Assembly (NCBI RefSeq): GCF_009725205.1
Contig: NZ_WNZY01000031.1
Span: 1-53,329 of the forward strand
Reading direction: 5' to 3'
From: Paenibacillus timonensis
Lineage (GTDB): Bacteria; Bacillota; Bacilli; Paenibacillales; Paenibacillaceae
Length of the DNA: 53,329 bases
The stretch's first letter is position 1. Each line of letters starts with the position of its first letter. This document shows positions 18,319 to 29,752 of this stretch, in pieces. The translations under genes and the position numbers were made by a program. The notes below the pieces were generated by a model. That model was not told the DNA's origin and made no database searches. It saw only the letters and a list, made by a program, of their open reading frames with translations.

Positions 18319-19323
18319 ATGAGTTTTCCAATCGTAAGACATCGCCGGCTGCGTCAGTCGGCCGCCATTCGCGGCATGGTACGAGAAACCGTCCTGACGG
18401 TGGACGACTTTATCCAACCCATTTTCGTCACCTACGGAAGTGGCGTCAAGAGCGAGATATCGTCGATGCCCGGGGTTTATCATTTTTCGCTCGACACCCT
18501 GGAGGAAGAAGTGAAGGAGATCGTTGATCTGGGCATTCCGGCGGTGCTGCTGTTCGGTATTCCAGAAACGAAGGATAGCGTGGGCACCTCGGCTTTCGCG
18601 GAGGACGGTATCGTACAAGAAGCGACACGGGTCATTAAATCGCGGTATCCGGATTTGCTGGTCGTTGCCGACACCTGCTTGTGCGAATTCACGGATCACG
18701 GGCATTGCGGGATGGTACATACGTTTGAACGCGACGGGCATGTATGCGGTGACGTGATGAACGACGAGTCGCTGGAGCTCTTGGTGAAAACCGCTGTCTC
18801 TCAAGCACGTGCTGGCGCTGATATCATCGCCCCGTCCAACATGATGGACGGATTCGTGCAAGCGATTCGTTCCGGGCTCGACGAAGCCGGCTTCAGCCAT
18901 GTTCCGATCATGTCGTATTCTGTCAAATATGCTTCCGCTTTTTACGGACCGTTTCGTGAAGCGGCCGATTCCGCGCCGCAGTTTGGCGATCGGAAGACGT
19001 ACCAGATGGACCCGGCTAACGTCCGAGAAGCTCTGCGGGAAGCGGAATCCGATGTGATGGAAGGTGCGGATATGCTGATGGTCAAGCCGGCGCTGGCCTT
19101 TATGGACATTTTGCGCTTGCTGCGCGATCAGTTTGATCTGCCTCTGGTGGCGTATAACGTGAGCGGCGAATATTCGATGGTCAAAGCAGCTGCTCAGCAA
19201 GGCTGGATCAATGAGCGAGCGATCGTTACCGAAATGCTGCTTGGCATGAAGCGGGCAGGCGCAGACATCATCATTACGTATTTTGCCAAAGATATGGCAC
19301 GCTGGCTGCGCGAGAAGCAGTAA
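18319..19323 (+). CDS. hemB: Delta-aminolevulinic acid dehydratase (HemB, porphobilinogen synthase)
   Basis: HemB condenses two aminolevulinate molecules to porphobilinogen. The catalytic zinc ligands are Cys120, Cys122 and Cys130 ([14 protein letters not shown]). The Schiff-base lysines are Lys203 (SVKYAS) and Lys256 (VKPALAFMD). Length is 334 aa. TAGGAGGGG precedes the ATG. It lies 60 nt after the hemD fusion and 45 nt before hemL. Confidence 0.97.
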   Translation: MSFPIVRHRRLRQSAAIRGMVRETVLTVDDFIQPIFVTYGSGVKSEISSMPGVYHFSLDTLEEEVKEIVDLGIPAVLLFGIPETKDSVGTSAFAEDGIVQEATRVIKSRYPDLLVVADTCLCEFTDHGHCGMVHTFERDGHVCGDVMNDESLELLVKTAVSQARAGADIIAPSNMMDGFVQAIRSGLDEAGFSHVPIMSYSVKYASAFYGPFREAADSAPQFGDRKTYQMDPANVREALREAESDVMEGADMLMVKPALAFMDILRLLRDQFDLPLVAYNVSGEYSMVKAAAQQGWINERAIVTEMLLGMKRAGADIIITYFAKDMARWLREKQ

Positions 19324-19368
19324 GTTTGGACATAGACGGGTTTTTTGAAGAGTTAAGGAGGGGTATCG

Positions 19369-20673
19369 ATGAGCAAAGACACGATAGGCCGACGCGGCGA
19401 CGAACGATCGCGGTTAGCTTTCGAAGAAGCGAAGAAGGTTTTGCCCGGCGGCGTCAACAGCCCGGTGCGGGCGTTTAAATCCGTTGGCTTGACGCCAATG
19501 TATATCGAACATGGGAGCGGTTCCCGGATCTATGACATCGACGGCAACAGCTTTATCGATTATGTGGGTTCCTGGGGCCCGTTGATTATGGGTCATGCTC
19601 ATCCGGAGGTGGTTCGAGCGCTGCAGGAGACGGCCGCCAAAGGGACAAGCTTTGGAGCGCCGACGCTGCTGGAAACGCAAATGGCCCAACTGGTCGCGGA
19701 GCGCGTACCTTCGATTGATGTCGTCCGTATGGTCAATTCGGGGACGGAAGCGACGATGAGCGCGATTCGTCTGGCGCGAGGGTATACCGGTCGCAGTAAA
19801 ATCATGAAGTTCGAAGGTTCTTATCACGGCCATGCCGACAGCCTGCTGATTAAAGCGGGATCCGGCGTTGCTACGCTGGGATTGCCGGACAGCCCAGGCG
19901 TACCGGAGGGCGTCGCCGCCAATACGATTGCGGTACCTTATAACGACTTGGCCTCTGTGGAGCTGGCGTTCGAGCGTTTCGGCGAGGAGATCGCCGGCGT
20001 GATCGTCGAGCCGGTAGCCGGGAACATGGGCGTTGTGCCGCCGTTGCCGGGCTTCCTTGAAGGCTTGCGCCGGATCACGGAGCAATACGGCAGCTTGTTG
20101 ATTTTCGACGAAGTGATGACGGGCTTCCGCGTGCATCTGAACTGTGCGCAAGGACGCTTTGGGATTACGCCGGATTTGACCTGTCTCGGCAAAGTGATCG
20201 GCGGCGGATTGCCTGTAGGAGCCTATGGCGGGAAACGTGAAATCATGGAGCAAATCGCGCCAAGCGGGCCGATTTATCAAGCCGGGACGCTGAGCGGGAA
20301 CCCGCTGGCGATGGTTGCCGGTTATACGACGTTGTCGCTGCTCACTCCGGACGTGTACGACCGTCTGGAACGCCTGTCGGCGAAGCTGGAAGAAGGCTTT
20401 ACGCGCAATGCGAAGGAACGGGGGATTCCATGCACGATTAATCGCGTCGGCTCGATGGTTTGCCCGTTCTTTACCGAAGAGAAGGTCATTAACTACGATA
20501 CGGCAAAAACGAGCGATCTGGACCTGTTCCGCCATTATTTTGCGGCACTGCTTGAGCAAGGTATCAACGTGGCACCTTCGCAGTTCGAAGGCATGTTCGT
20601 CTCAGGCGTACATACCGATGAAGACATCGAACTTACGATCGAAGCGCACCGGTTGGCGCTGCAAAAGCTGTGA
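19369..20673 (+). CDS. hemL: Glutamate-1-semialdehyde 2,1-aminomutase (HemL)
   Basis: HemL moves the amino group of glutamate-1-semialdehyde to give aminolevulinate, directly after HemA. It is a PLP enzyme of the class III aminotransferase fold, with the PLP-binding Lys275 in [10 protein letters not shown] and the typical [10 protein letters not shown] near the N terminus. Length is 434 aa. AAGGAGGGG precedes the ATG. Its stop overlaps the next start (GTGA), which shows co-translation with the pseudouridine synthase. Confidence 0.97.
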   Translation: MSKDTIGRRGDERSRLAFEEAKKVLPGGVNSPVRAFKSVGLTPMYIEHGSGSRIYDIDGNSFIDYVGSWGPLIMGHAHPEVVRALQETAAKGTSFGAPTLLETQMAQLVAERVPSIDVVRMVNSGTEATMSAIRLARGYTGRSKIMKFEGSYHGHADSLLIKAGSGVATLGLPDSPGVPEGVAANTIAVPYNDLASVELAFERFGEEIAGVIVEPVAGNMGVVPPLPGFLEGLRRITEQYGSLLIFDEVMTGFRVHLNCAQGRFGITPDLTCLGKVIGGGLPVGAYGGKREIMEQIAPSGPIYQAGTLSGNPLAMVAGYTTLSLLTPDVYDRLERLSAKLEEGFTRNAKERGIPCTINRVGSMVCPFFTEEKVINYDTAKTSDLDLFRHYFAALLEQGINVAPSQFEGMFVSGVHTDEDIELTIEAHRLALQKL

Positions 20674-21611
20674 GCCGTAAATTATCGTGGACGCGGCGCG
20701 GCGAGTGGTTGGAGTTGATGCCCGGTAAGCTGCCCGCACGTGAAGGGCTGGATCGACTGGATGCAGCAAAGGCCTGGCTGGAGGAGGAGCTGCAGGCTCC
20801 TCCCAAGCTTCTGCGCAAGCTTCGGGCCGAAGACGGTATCAAGCTTGCCGGAGATCGTTTGCGGTTGCTGGCGTTTCCGCCTAGGGTTTCGCAGTATGCT
20901 CCGTTTGAGGCGGAGCTTCCACTTTTATATGAGGACGATTTTTGCCTTGTCGTGCACAAGCCGGCAGGGCTTAAGGTCCATCCGGACGGCGGCGAAACTT
21001 CCGGGGGGGCTTCCGGCCAGTCGCTGGCTTCGCCAGACACGCTTGCCAATCGCGTTGCCGGATGGTATGCCTCCCTTGGCGAGCCGATCGCCGCCGCGCA
21101 TATTCACCGGCTTGATGAAGATACGTCAGGACCCGTGTTATTTGCTAAAAATGAATACGCCCATTTGAAGTTGGACGAAGCGATGAGTCGCAAGGCCATC
21201 GACCGTACCTACATTGCGTTCGTACAGGGGATCGTCAGCCCTGAGCTCAAAGTCATCGATCAGCCGATCGGCCGGGACCGTCATCATAACCAGCGGCGCC
21301 GGGTTTCTCCCGGAGGCAAAGGGGCTATAACCCACTTGGAGCGGCTGGAAGTTTATCCGAAACACGACGCAAGTCTGGTCCGGCTCACTTTGGAGACGGG
21401 TCGGACGCATCAAATTCGCGTCCATCTGAGTGCAGCGGGACATCCGCTCGTAGGTGACGCGCTGTATGGCGGTAACACGAAGTGGCTGTCTCATCAGGCG
21501 CTGCATGGGGAGCGACTGTCGTTCCCGCATCCACTCTCCGGAGAAGCCGTGGAGCTTGAGGATCCGTGGCCCCCGGCGATGAACCGTTTGCGCGATCACT
21601 TTAGCTTATGA
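20670..21611 (+). CDS. RluA-family RNA pseudouridine synthase
   Basis: The protein isomerises uridine to pseudouridine in rRNA or tRNA; the target cannot be told from sequence. Family signatures are present: [20 protein letters not shown] with catalytic Asp149, and the C-terminal [26 protein letters not shown]. The ~75-residue N-terminal segment ([12 protein letters not shown] onward) is variable, S4-like at best. Length is 313 aa. The GTG start overlaps the hemL stop by 4 nt. Confidence 0.9.
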   Translation: MSRKLSWTRRGEWLELMPGKLPAREGLDRLDAAKAWLEEELQAPPKLLRKLRAEDGIKLAGDRLRLLAFPPRVSQYAPFEAELPLLYEDDFCLVVHKPAGLKVHPDGGETSGGASGQSLASPDTLANRVAGWYASLGEPIAAAHIHRLDEDTSGPVLFAKNEYAHLKLDEAMSRKAIDRTYIAFVQGIVSPELKVIDQPIGRDRHHNQRRRVSPGGKGAITHLERLEVYPKHDASLVRLTLETGRTHQIRVHLSAAGHPLVGDALYGGNTKWLSHQALHGERLSFPHPLSGEAVELEDPWPPAMNRLRDHFSL

Positions 21612-21760
21612 GCGCCCTTGAACAGCAAGGCTTTGTCTAGCACGTGGGCAAAAAGCTGGCATGCACTCCTTTTTGAAGCATATAGATTAAACGAGGATGA
21701 TTTGGATCATGATTCATCGATTTTAAATCACGTTTGGATATGCTGAAGGGAGGTAACGTG

Positions 21761-23206
21761 TTGGCTGATCAATCCTATGGTCTCAGGTTTGATATTTACG
21801 AGCGCATACATCTTTCTGAAGATGTGATCGGCATTGAAGAGTTGGAGGAGATCGAGCTCTATCCGAAAATCCAGGTGATTCCCGGGGAAGAGTATGCCGC
21901 GCTGCGCGGCCATTTGCTGTTGTCGGGGTTGTACCGGGGAGAAGGGGAGACACGGGAGCTTGCGCATTATATTCCCGTAGAAATTACGATACCGCTAAGT
22001 CGGGTCAACCGGTTAGAGGATATCACGGTCGAAATTGAAAATTTCGATGTTGACCTGCTCAGTTCGCGGAGTTTGAACATTACGGGCGTATTATCGCTTC
22101 AAGGAGTTGAAACCTCCTCCTTGTTATCCGAACAAGATGCCTGGAAGGATCGGGAGTTTACCACGGCACATGTTGTACCCGCTATCCGAGGCGAGGAATT
22201 GGTATCAGATTTGGATGCGGGCACGGCAGAGTTGGAGGCTCTCGAAACGGAGCCGGAATCGGAACGGGATGTACTAAGCCCAGCGCCATTGCTAGCGGAT
22301 GAGGTGCGTCAAGATCCGGTGTTCTCTTGGAATTCGTTAGCAAGAGAAGATGCGGACAAAGAGCAAGAGCCGGAAACAGAACCGGAATTGGAGTTCGAGT
22401 TGGAACAACAAGATTCACAGGTTCCGCATGTGCCTCAATTTGCTTCGTGGCAGGCGTTTCCGGATGATGTGCTGAATGCACAAAAACGAAGTGCGGACGA
22501 GCCGCAGGAGGTTCTTTCCTGGACCGAGGACGTTTCGGCATTTCAGGAGTCCGACCCTTGGGCGGACAAGGAATCCGTTGCGAGCTTTGGCTCTGCTGCG
22601 GAGGCCTTTGCGGATCACGCGGAGGAATCGGACGCCAACATATGGTTTAAGGATGAGGTTCGCCCGACGGACGATTTCCAGGCGACCGAACGTGCCAGTG
22701 AATCCGTAGAAGCGGAAGCTGCGGATTCTGGGGCTGCGTACGAAACAGGCGAAGAAGTCGCTGTAACACCAAACGAGGCGGTAAGTGAGGTTGCCGATGA
22801 GTCTGAAGCGGCGGTCGAGGCGGATCATCAGCCGGAAGAGAAGAAAGAAATGAAGATCGCGCTTGGGTCTAAAAAGAGTGCTGACGAGAGCGGAAGAGAA
22901 GGTTTTGGGTTAACGAAGCTGATCTCTTCATCCTCGCGGGTAGCTCGGGAAGCACTGGAGGACGCTTCGGATCTGCCGATAGCTGGTAGTGAACAGGGAG
23001 AAGGCGAAGAACTGCGGTGGAAGAACCTGTTTATCAGCAACGAAGATCAAACTCCTTTCCGCACAGTACGGCTGGTCATCGTGCAGCGCGAGGAAACGCT
23101 GGACGATATCGCCCAGCGCTACCACTTAAGTTCGCGGGAGCTGCAGTTGTATAACCGACTCGCTGAGCACCAGGTCAATGAGGGACAAATCTTGTACATT
23201 CCATAA
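21761..23206 (+). CDS. spoVID: SpoVID-like spore coat morphogenetic protein with C-terminal LysM
   Basis: SpoVID guides coat encasement around the forespore in B. subtilis and sits right after hemL there. The N-terminal ~130 residues (FDIYERIHLSEDV onward) resemble the SpoVID coat-assembly domain. A long acidic low-complexity middle (about 150-410) follows, then a C-terminal LysM (about 430-481, ending VNEGQILYIP). The TTG at 21761 is 7 nt after GGGAGG; GTG 21758 is closer than usual. A weak sigma-E-like -10, CATATAGAT, lies near 21680. Confidence 0.8.
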   Translation: MADQSYGLRFDIYERIHLSEDVIGIEELEEIELYPKIQVIPGEEYAALRGHLLLSGLYRGEGETRELAHYIPVEITIPLSRVNRLEDITVEIENFDVDLLSSRSLNITGVLSLQGVETSSLLSEQDAWKDREFTTAHVVPAIRGEELVSDLDAGTAELEALETEPESERDVLSPAPLLADEVRQDPVFSWNSLAREDADKEQEPETEPELEFELEQQDSQVPHVPQFASWQAFPDDVLNAQKRSADEPQEVLSWTEDVSAFQESDPWADKESVASFGSAAEAFADHAEESDANIWFKDEVRPTDDFQATERASESVEAEAADSGAAYETGEEVAVTPNEAVSEVADESEAAVEADHQPEEKKEMKIALGSKKSADESGREGFGLTKLISSSSRVAREALEDASDLPIAGSEQGEGEELRWKNLFISNEDQTPFRTVRLVIVQREETLDDIAQRYHLSSRELQLYNRLAEHQVNEGQILYIP

Positions 23207-23233
23207 AGTTTAGACTGCGAAAAAAGGCGGATG

Positions 23234-23262
23234 ATTGACTCCCGTTCCTTTCCAAGTTATGA
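23234..23262 (+). promoter_or_regulatory. Sigma-A promoter of the valS T-box leader
   Basis: TTGACT (23234-23239), a 17-nt spacer and TATGAT (23257-23262) lie just before the T-box element. Confidence 0.7.
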
Positions 23263-23269
23263 TAATATA

Positions 23270-23570
23270 GATTCAATCAATTAGATCTATGTCAAAGACT
23301 TGGAACGGGAAGAGTAGGCAGCATACCCTTCAGAGAGCGGAACCCACGGCTGAGAGTTTCCGCAGGACATGTAGCTCGCCGAAGTCGCCCGGGAGTTGTT
23401 CGTTTGAGCCGTTTTGCGATGGTTAGAACGGACCGGTAGCAGCCGTTATCTGCATGAGTGTCGCATGTCAAGTACCGGATTCCGGAAGGGCTGGATGACG
23501 ATGTGCGAAACAAAGGTGGTACCGCGAAAGTAAAGCCTTTCGTCCTTTGAGACGAAAGGCTTTTTTTTGT
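23270..23570 (+). promoter_or_regulatory. T-box riboswitch controlling valS
   Basis: The ~300-nt leader has the Stem I AGAGAGC element near 23333, the T-box motif AAAGGTGGTACCGCG (23512-23526), and a terminator stem GCCTTTCGTC/GACGAAAGGC with eight T residues (23535-23569). The TGGT of the T-box would pair with the ACCA 3' end of uncharged tRNA, fitting tRNA-Val with discriminator A. A possible GTC valine specifier is at 23384-23386. Uncharged tRNA-Val should favour the antiterminator and valS expression. Confidence 0.9.
23535..23569 (+). terminator. T-box terminator of valS
   Basis: A perfect 10-bp stem, GCCTTTCGTC/GACGAAAGGC, has a CTTTGA loop and is followed by eight T residues. Its 5' arm lies directly after the T-box motif, as in other T-box leaders. 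Confidence 0.9.
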
Positions 23571-23667
23571 TTTTCTTGGACATCAAGAATAAAGGCGTAA
23601 AGCCGACGACAGACGATTATCTTGGGATCGCCAAGGCTATGCTTATTTGTAACGGAGGTTGAATAGG

Positions 23668-26343
23668 ATGACAGAAAATCAAGATCAACTAGCCTCGTCG
23701 GCGGAAATGCCGACGACGTACGATCCGAAAGCGGCGGAACAGAAATGGTACACTTATTGGCTGGAGAGCGGGTTCTTTAAAGCAGGACAACGGCCGGATG
23801 CCAAGCCGTATACGATCGTGATCCCGCCACCAAACGTAACGGGGATGCTGCATATCGGGCATGCGCTCGATTTTACACTGCAGGACATTATGACGCGCAC
23901 GAAACGGATGCAAGGTTACGATGCGTTGTGGCTGCCTGGCTCTGACCATGCGGGGATTGCGACCCAAACGAAGGTGGAGCAGAAGCTGCGCGAGCAGGGC
24001 GTAACGCGGTATGACTTGGGCCGTGAGAAGTTCCTGGAGAAGGTGTGGGAGTGGAAGGACCAATATGCTGCCACCATTCATGAGCAATGGGCTAAAATGG
24101 GCTTCTCCCTCGATTACTCGCGTGAGCGTTTTACGTTGGACGAGGGGCTTTCTCAAGCGGTTCGCGAGGTTTTCGTTAAGCTCTACGAGAAGGGCTTGAT
24201 TTACCGCGGGAAATATATTATCAACTGGGATCCGGCAGCACGCACGGCCCTCTCCGATATTGAGGTTGAATACAAAGAAGTCAACGGGCATCTCTACCAT
24301 CTTCAGTACCCGCTGAGCGACGGGAGCGGCCATATCACGGTGGCGACGACGCGTCCCGAAACGATGCTGGGCGATACCGCCGTCGCTGTTCATCCGGAGG
24401 ATGAACGGTACCGTCATTTGGTCGGCAAAACGTTACGTCTGCCGATCGTTAACCGTGAAATACCGATTATCGCTGACGAATATGTCGAGAAGGAATTCGG
24501 CAGTGGCGCTGTGAAAATCACTCCAGCGCATGACCCGAACGACTTTGAAGTAGGTTTGCGCCATCATCTGCCGCAGATCAACGTCATGGATGAAACCGGC
24601 ACGATGAACGGTGAAGCCGGTAAATATCAAGGATTGGACCGCAGCGATTGCCGTAAGCAAATCGTCAAGGATTTGCAGGAGATGGGCGTTCTAATTAAAA
24701 TCGAGGATCACCTGCATCAGGTCGGCCATAGCGAGCGGACCGGTGCGGTTGTTGAACCGTATTTGTCCACCCAGTGGTTCGTCAAAATGAAGCCACTCGC
24801 TGAAGCGGCGATCGAAGCGCAACAATCCGGGAAAGGCGTTAATTTCGTGCCGGACCGTTTTGAGAAGACCTACTTGCACTGGATCGAAAACGTACGTGAT
24901 TGGTGTATTTCCCGCCAGCTCTGGTGGGGTCATCGCATTCCGGCCTGGTATTGTGAGGCAACCGGAGAGATGGTTGTTGCCCGCAGCGAGGAAGAAGCGC
25001 GCGCCAAGCTGGGGCGTGATGATCTGAGACAGGATGAAGACGTGCTCGACACCTGGTTCAGCTCGGCCCTCTGGCCGTTCTCTACGCTGGGTTGGCCGGA
25101 TGAGAATAACGAGGAGTTCAAACGGTACTTCCCGACGGACGTGCTCGTGACGGGATACGATATCATTTATTTCTGGGTAGCCCGGATGATCTTCCAGTCC
25201 CTGGAGTTTACCGGCGAAATGCCGTTTAAAGACGTGCTGATGCACGGCCTTGTCCGCGACAGCGAAGGACGAAAAATGTCCAAATCGCTGGGTAATGGCG
25301 TTGACCCGCTCGAGGTCATCGAGAAATACGGCACGGACGCGATGCGCTATATGCTGTCTACCAGCAATACGCCGGGGCAGGATTTGCGCTTCCGCTGGGA
25401 ACGGGTTGAGCAAGCTCGCAACTTTGCCAACAAAATTTGGAACGCTTCGCGTTTCGCTTTGATGAACCTGGAAGGCGTGAAGTATGCCGATATTGATATT
25501 AGCGGTGATCTGTCTACGTCCGACCGCTGGATTTTGCACCGGATGAACGAGACGGCCAAGGAAATTACCCGCTTGATCGATGCTTACGAATTTGGGGAAA
25601 CCGGTCGGTTGCTGTATAACTTCATTTGGGACGATCTGTGCGATTGGTATATCGAATTCGCCAAGTTGTCGCTGTACGGGGAAGATGCTGCGGCTAAGAA
25701 GAAAACCCAATCGGTACTCGCCTTCGTGCTTGACCGTACGCTGCGCATGATCCATCCGTTTATGCCGTTTATTTCCGAGGAAATATGGCAGCATTTGCCG
25801 CATGATGGCGAAACGATCATGCTTGCGGCTTGGCCGGAGTACGACGCTTCGTTAGAAGCACCGGACGCCGTTCAGGAAATGAATCTGTTGATCGACGTGA
25901 TTCGTTCGGTACGAAATATCCGTGCCGAAGTGAACGTGCCGATGAGCAAAAAAATCGAACTGGTGATCAAACCAAGCAGCACCGACGTGTTGGAAGTGCT
26001 GACCCGCAACGAGCATTACGTTCGCCGGTTCTGCAATACGTCCGAGTATGAAGCAGCGCTAAACGCGGCCGTGCCTGATAAGGCGATGACCGCCGTTGTG
26101 ACCGGGGCCGAACTGTTCCTGCCGCTGTCGGGCCTGATTGACATCAGTCAGGAAATCGAACGGCTAACGAAAGAGCTCGACAATCTGAACAAGGAAGTGG
26201 AACGCGTCGAGAAGAAGCTGGCTAACGAGGGCTTCGTGGCCAAAGCGCCGGCGAAGGTGATCGAGGAAGAACGCGCCAAGATGGCCGATTATTCCGAGAA
26301 ACGCGACAAAGTGCTGGCCCGGATCGCGGAGTTGAAGGGTTAA
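23668..26343 (+). CDS. valS: Valyl-tRNA synthetase
   Basis: ValS charges tRNA-Val. It is a class I synthetase with HIGH at 62-65 ([11 protein letters not shown]) and KMSKS at 536-540 (GRKMSKSLG). The editing domain lies between them and a C-terminal coiled coil (about 825-891, [12 protein letters not shown]) binds tRNA. The ATG at 23668 follows GGAGGTTGAATAGG; an in-frame TTG at 23659 is too close to that site. Length is 891 aa. The T-box leader upstream senses uncharged tRNA-Val. Two repeat units separate it from folC. Confidence 0.98.
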   Translation: MTENQDQLASSAEMPTTYDPKAAEQKWYTYWLESGFFKAGQRPDAKPYTIVIPPPNVTGMLHIGHALDFTLQDIMTRTKRMQGYDALWLPGSDHAGIATQTKVEQKLREQGVTRYDLGREKFLEKVWEWKDQYAATIHEQWAKMGFSLDYSRERFTLDEGLSQAVREVFVKLYEKGLIYRGKYIINWDPAARTALSDIEVEYKEVNGHLYHLQYPLSDGSGHITVATTRPETMLGDTAVAVHPEDERYRHLVGKTLRLPIVNREIPIIADEYVEKEFGSGAVKITPAHDPNDFEVGLRHHLPQINVMDETGTMNGEAGKYQGLDRSDCRKQIVKDLQEMGVLIKIEDHLHQVGHSERTGAVVEPYLSTQWFVKMKPLAEAAIEAQQSGKGVNFVPDRFEKTYLHWIENVRDWCISRQLWWGHRIPAWYCEATGEMVVARSEEEARAKLGRDDLRQDEDVLDTWFSSALWPFSTLGWPDENNEEFKRYFPTDVLVTGYDIIYFWVARMIFQSLEFTGEMPFKDVLMHGLVRDSEGRKMSKSLGNGVDPLEVIEKYGTDAMRYMLSTSNTPGQDLRFRWERVEQARNFANKIWNASRFALMNLEGVKYADIDISGDLSTSDRWILHRMNETAKEITRLIDAYEFGETGRLLYNFIWDDLCDWYIEFAKLSLYGEDAAAKKKTQSVLAFVLDRTLRMIHPFMPFISEEIWQHLPHDGETIMLAAWPEYDASLEAPDAVQEMNLLIDVIRSVRNIRAEVNVPMSKKIELVIKPSSTDVLEVLTRNEHYVRRFCNTSEYEAALNAAVPDKAMTAVVTGAELFLPLSGLIDISQEIERLTKELDNLNKEVERVEKKLANEGFVAKAPAKVIEEERAKMADYSEKRDKVLARIAELKG

Positions 26344-26354
26344 GTGAACTTGAG

Positions 26355-26797
26355 CTTCGTGATCCAAAGATGATTTTTTGAACTACCATTTAATAAAGGT
26401 TCAAAAGGTTAGATTTGGAGCACCAAGAAGGTTGGATGAAGCTAGGGAGTGAGTAGCGGAGCGTACGTATTGGGTACGTGAGCAACTCAAATGTTTTCCG
26501 GAGGAAACATGCTTCGGAAGCGTCCGCTCGACTGGGTGAATTCAAGATTCGACGACGAGTCCGCTTCGTTGGTTCTGCTTCGTGATCCAAAGATGATTTT
26601 TTGAACTACCATCTAATAAAGGTTCAAAAAGTTAGATTTGGAGCACCGAGAAGGTTGGATGAAGCTAGGGAGTGAGTAGCGGAGCGTACGTATTGGGTAC
26701 GTGAGCAACGGAGCGACCGGGTGAATTCAAGATTCGACGACGAGTCCGCTTCGTTGGTTCTGCTTCGTGATCCAAAGATGAGTTTTTGAACAACCAT
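26355..26797. repeat. Tandem pair of a dispersed repeat, bounded by three direct repeats
   Basis: Three ~35-bp direct repeats R (26355-26389, 26578-26612, 26763-26797), each with CCAAAGATGA and TTTTTGAAC, bound two bodies. The first unit is 223 bp and the second 185 bp. They are nearly identical except that 47 bp at 26487-26533 in the first replace 9 bp (GGAGCGACC) in the second. Each R pairs with the start of the body (GGTTCAAAA..TTAGATTTGG) as an imperfect 20-bp hairpin, and the body holds a second hairpin around TACGTA. No ORF with coding character is seen. The unit is related to 32615-32828, 48646-48690 and 6798-6831. Confidence 0.85.
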
Positions 26798-26818
26798 TAA
26801 TTGATGAAGGTGACTGAT

Positions 26819-28198
26819 ATGGGGGATCGTACAGAGGAAGAAATACGACCGCTGCCGCTGAATAGCTATACCGAAGCGGTCGATTGGATCAACGGGCTAT
26901 TGCCGTTTGGCATCCGACCCGGCCTGGAACGAATCGAGCTAATGATGGAACGTTTGGGGCATCCTGAGCGGAGGCTGAAGTTCATTCATGTGGCGGGGAC
27001 GAACGGAAAGGGCTCCTCCTGCGCTTTTTTAACTCGAACATTGCGGGAATGTGGATATCATGTGGGGACGTATACGTCCCCTTACATCACGAAGTTCACC
27101 AACCGCTTCCAGTATGACGAGGTGGACATTCCCGAAACGGCGCTGCTGGAACTGGCAAACCGCGTTGTTCCGTTGGTAGAAGAAATCGCTGGCACCGACC
27201 TGGGCTCTCCGACGATGTTTGAAGTGAGCACGGCGATCGCCATTTTGTATTTTGCGGAGATATGTTATCCCGATGTAGTAGTATGGGAGACGGGGCTTGG
27301 GGGAAGGATGGATGTTACGAATATCGTGACTCCGATCGTCTCTCTGATTACGAATATCGGTTATGATCACATGGACGTTCTTGGGGACACGATTGAACAA
27401 ATTGCCGCTGAGAAGGCTGGCATTATCAAGGCGGGCGTGCCCGTAGTCAGCTGCATCGAGCAACCCGAGGCGATCACCGTACTGAAAACCACGGCCGCTT
27501 CCAAGCACGCCACTCTATATCTGATGGGCGAGCAGTTCCATTATGAGCGGCTTAGTGTTGATGCCAAAGAGCAGCAATTGCATTTCAAAGGTCCCTTCCG
27601 AGATATGGATTTTACGATTCGCATGCTTGGGGGGCATCAATGCAAGAACGCCGCCGGCGTCATGATGGTATTGGAAGTGCTGCGACAATACATGGCTTTT
27701 CAGCTTGAGGGTGAACAGATGCAGGACGGTTTCCGTACCACCTTCTGGGCAGGACGGCTGGAGGTAATTCGGGAAGAACCGCGTTTGGTACTGGACGGAG
27801 CGCATAATCCGGAAGGCGCCGCTTCGCTGGCGCAAAGCCTGCCGGAAGCCTTCCCTTACCGAAAACTGCATTTGATGATGGGGATGCTGGCCAATAAGCA
27901 TCATCAAGGCTACTTGAAGCATATATTACCAATAGTGGATACGCTTATTCTGACCGAGCCCGATTTTCGCCGAAAAATGGACGCCGAAGCGTTATACGAA
28001 CTCGTGGCCGAAGTACAGGGGACGGAAGCGAAAGCGGATTTGGAAATCATCGTAGAACGTGACTGGAGAAAAGCCCTTTCGCTTTTGGAGTCACGGACGG
28101 AACGGGAAGATCTTGGGGTGGTAACCGGCACGTTGTACCTGATCTCGGACGTGCGGGCGGCCCTTTTGCATCAAACCGATTCTGAAAAAGGCTGGTGA
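26819..28198 (+). CDS. folC: Folylpolyglutamate synthase / dihydrofolate synthase (FolC)
   Basis: FolC adds glutamate to folates and, in many bacteria, also makes dihydrofolate. The Mur-ligase-type P-loop GTNGKGS is at residues 60-66, followed by [12 protein letters not shown] and the DGAHNPEGA motif of the C-terminal domain. The ATG at 26819 is chosen because AAGGTGA precedes it by 5 nt; TTG and ATG at 26801-26804 lie before that site. Length is 459 aa. Its stop overlaps the murC GTG (GTGA). It begins 22 nt after the last R repeat, so transcription may come through the repeats from valS. Confidence 0.94.
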   Translation: MGDRTEEEIRPLPLNSYTEAVDWINGLLPFGIRPGLERIELMMERLGHPERRLKFIHVAGTNGKGSSCAFLTRTLRECGYHVGTYTSPYITKFTNRFQYDEVDIPETALLELANRVVPLVEEIAGTDLGSPTMFEVSTAIAILYFAEICYPDVVVWETGLGGRMDVTNIVTPIVSLITNIGYDHMDVLGDTIEQIAAEKAGIIKAGVPVVSCIEQPEAITVLKTTAASKHATLYLMGEQFHYERLSVDAKEQQLHFKGPFRDMDFTIRMLGGHQCKNAAGVMMVLEVLRQYMAFQLEGEQMQDGFRTTFWAGRLEVIREEPRLVLDGAHNPEGAASLAQSLPEAFPYRKLHLMMGMLANKHHQGYLKHILPIVDTLILTEPDFRRKMDAEALYELVAEVQGTEAKADLEIIVERDWRKALSLLESRTEREDLGVVTGTLYLISDVRAALLHQTDSEKGW

Positions 28199-29580
28199 CC
28201 ATTTTGTTGAATACGACCGAACAACATGTACATTTTATCGGCATTGGCGGCTATGGCATGAGTGCCATCGCTCGAGTGATGCTGGAAATGGGTTATACCG
28301 TCACGGGATCGGACGTTGCCTCCCAAGAATTGACGGAGAAGCTCGCTGCGAAGGGAGCGAAGATATACATCGGCCATACCGCCGAACACGTGCACGGGGC
28401 GGATCTGGTCGTTTACTCGACGGCGCTGCCAAAAGATAACGTGGAGCGGCTGGAGGCTCAGGAGCAAGGAATCCCGGTACTTCACCGTTCCCAGATGCTG
28501 GCCCGGTTGTTAAATGAACGGACCGGTGTCGCCGTGGCCGGGGCCCATGGGAAAACAACGACCTCGTCGATGATCGCACTCGTGATGGAGCATTGCGGGA
28601 CAGACCCGACCTACATTATCGGTGGGGAAATTATGGACATGGGCACCAATGCGAAAGCCGGGCAAGGAAAATGCGTGGTTGCGGAGGCTGACGAAAGCGA
28701 CGGCTCCTTCCTGCAGTACCACCCTTCGCTTGGCGTGGTGACCAACATCGAGGCGGATCACCTGGAGAACTACGGCGGGGATTTCGGCAAGCTGAAGGAA
28801 GCCTACGTGCAGTTCTTGAACCAGATCAAGCCGGATGGAAAAGCGGTGGTTTGCGGCGACGACCGAAACGTCCGGGAATTGCTGCCTCAGGTTCAGAGCA
28901 AAGTCATTACGTACGGCATCGAATCGGGCTGTGACTATACGGCTCACGAGATCGATCTGGGGGACCGCTGCGTCACCTTCAGAATGAATCAAGGCGACCG
29001 GGAGCTCGGTATGGTGGAGTTGTCCGTGCCTGGCCGACACAATGTTTACAATGCAATGGCTACCGTTATCGTCTGCTTGGAAGCGGGCATTCCTTTTAGC
29101 GAAATCGCAGTGGCCTTGCGTCACTTCCATGGTGCAAAGCGCCGCTTCCAGGTACTTGGGGAACAAGATGGTATCCTGATCATCGATGACTACGCTCACC
29201 ATCCGACGGAGATCCAAGCAACGATCGCAGCGGCCAAAGCGACTGGCAAACGGATCATCGCCGTGTTCCAGCCGCAGCGCTATACGCGGACCTTCTTCCT
29301 GCTGGATGCGTTCAGTCGGGCCTTTGGGGAAGCGGATGAAGTGATCATCACCGATATTTACTCACCGGCTGGGGAAAAAGCGATTGAAGGCGTTCATTCC
29401 TCCAAGCTGGTCGAGTTGATCAAGGAGAACAGCAATTCCGGTGCCCGATATTTGCCGACGAAGCAGGATGTGCTTGAAGATCTGCAAAATCGGCTGAAGC
29501 CTGGCGACCTTGTGCTAACGATGGGCGCGGGCGATATTTATAAAGTGGGATACGAGCTGGCGAAAGGTTTGTCTAGCTAA
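28195..29580 (+). CDS. murC: UDP-N-acetylmuramate--L-alanine ligase (MurC)
   Basis: MurC adds the first amino acid to the peptidoglycan precursor UDP-MurNAc. The N-terminal motif [14 protein letters not shown] and the ATP loop GAHGKTT (116-122) are typical, as is the C-terminal [13 protein letters not shown]. Length is 461 aa. The GTG at 28195 overlaps the folC stop; TTG codons at 28204 and 28207 are possible alternatives. Folate ligase and Mur ligase are distant relatives placed side by side here. comC, which follows folC in B. subtilis, is absent. Confidence 0.95.
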   Translation: MTILLNTTEQHVHFIGIGGYGMSAIARVMLEMGYTVTGSDVASQELTEKLAAKGAKIYIGHTAEHVHGADLVVYSTALPKDNVERLEAQEQGIPVLHRSQMLARLLNERTGVAVAGAHGKTTTSSMIALVMEHCGTDPTYIIGGEIMDMGTNAKAGQGKCVVAEADESDGSFLQYHPSLGVVTNIEADHLENYGGDFGKLKEAYVQFLNQIKPDGKAVVCGDDRNVRELLPQVQSKVITYGIESGCDYTAHEIDLGDRCVTFRMNQGDRELGMVELSVPGRHNVYNAMATVIVCLEAGIPFSEIAVALRHFHGAKRRFQVLGEQDGILIIDDYAHHPTEIQATIAAAKATGKRIIAVFQPQRYTRTFFLLDAFSRAFGEADEVIITDIYSPAGEKAIEGVHSSKLVELIKENSNSGARYLPTKQDVLEDLQNRLKPGDLVLTMGAGDIYKVGYELAKGLSS

Positions 29581-29601
29581 AGCGTATATCAAATTTCTCG
29601 T

Positions 29602-29648
29602 AAAAACGGTCTTCGACGGGTCTTGTCTGCCCGGGGAGGCCGTTTTTT
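29602..29648 (+). terminator. murC terminator
   Basis: AAAACGG..CGGG pairs with CCCG..CCGTTTT, followed by T residues, 20 nt after murC. Confidence 0.75.
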
Positions 29649-29752
29649 GGGTTGCTGAGGTGATCTTTGCTTGCTCGCCTGTAGGCTTGGCATATCGGAC
29701 GGTCCACGCTCATATGGATAGGTTAGAAGAATGGACAAGGAGCGTGCAGACC

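Noticed and set aside
26344..26818. Insertion sequence or transposase remnant after valS
   Set aside because: No transposase-like reading frame is seen. The segment is built of direct repeats and non-coding units.
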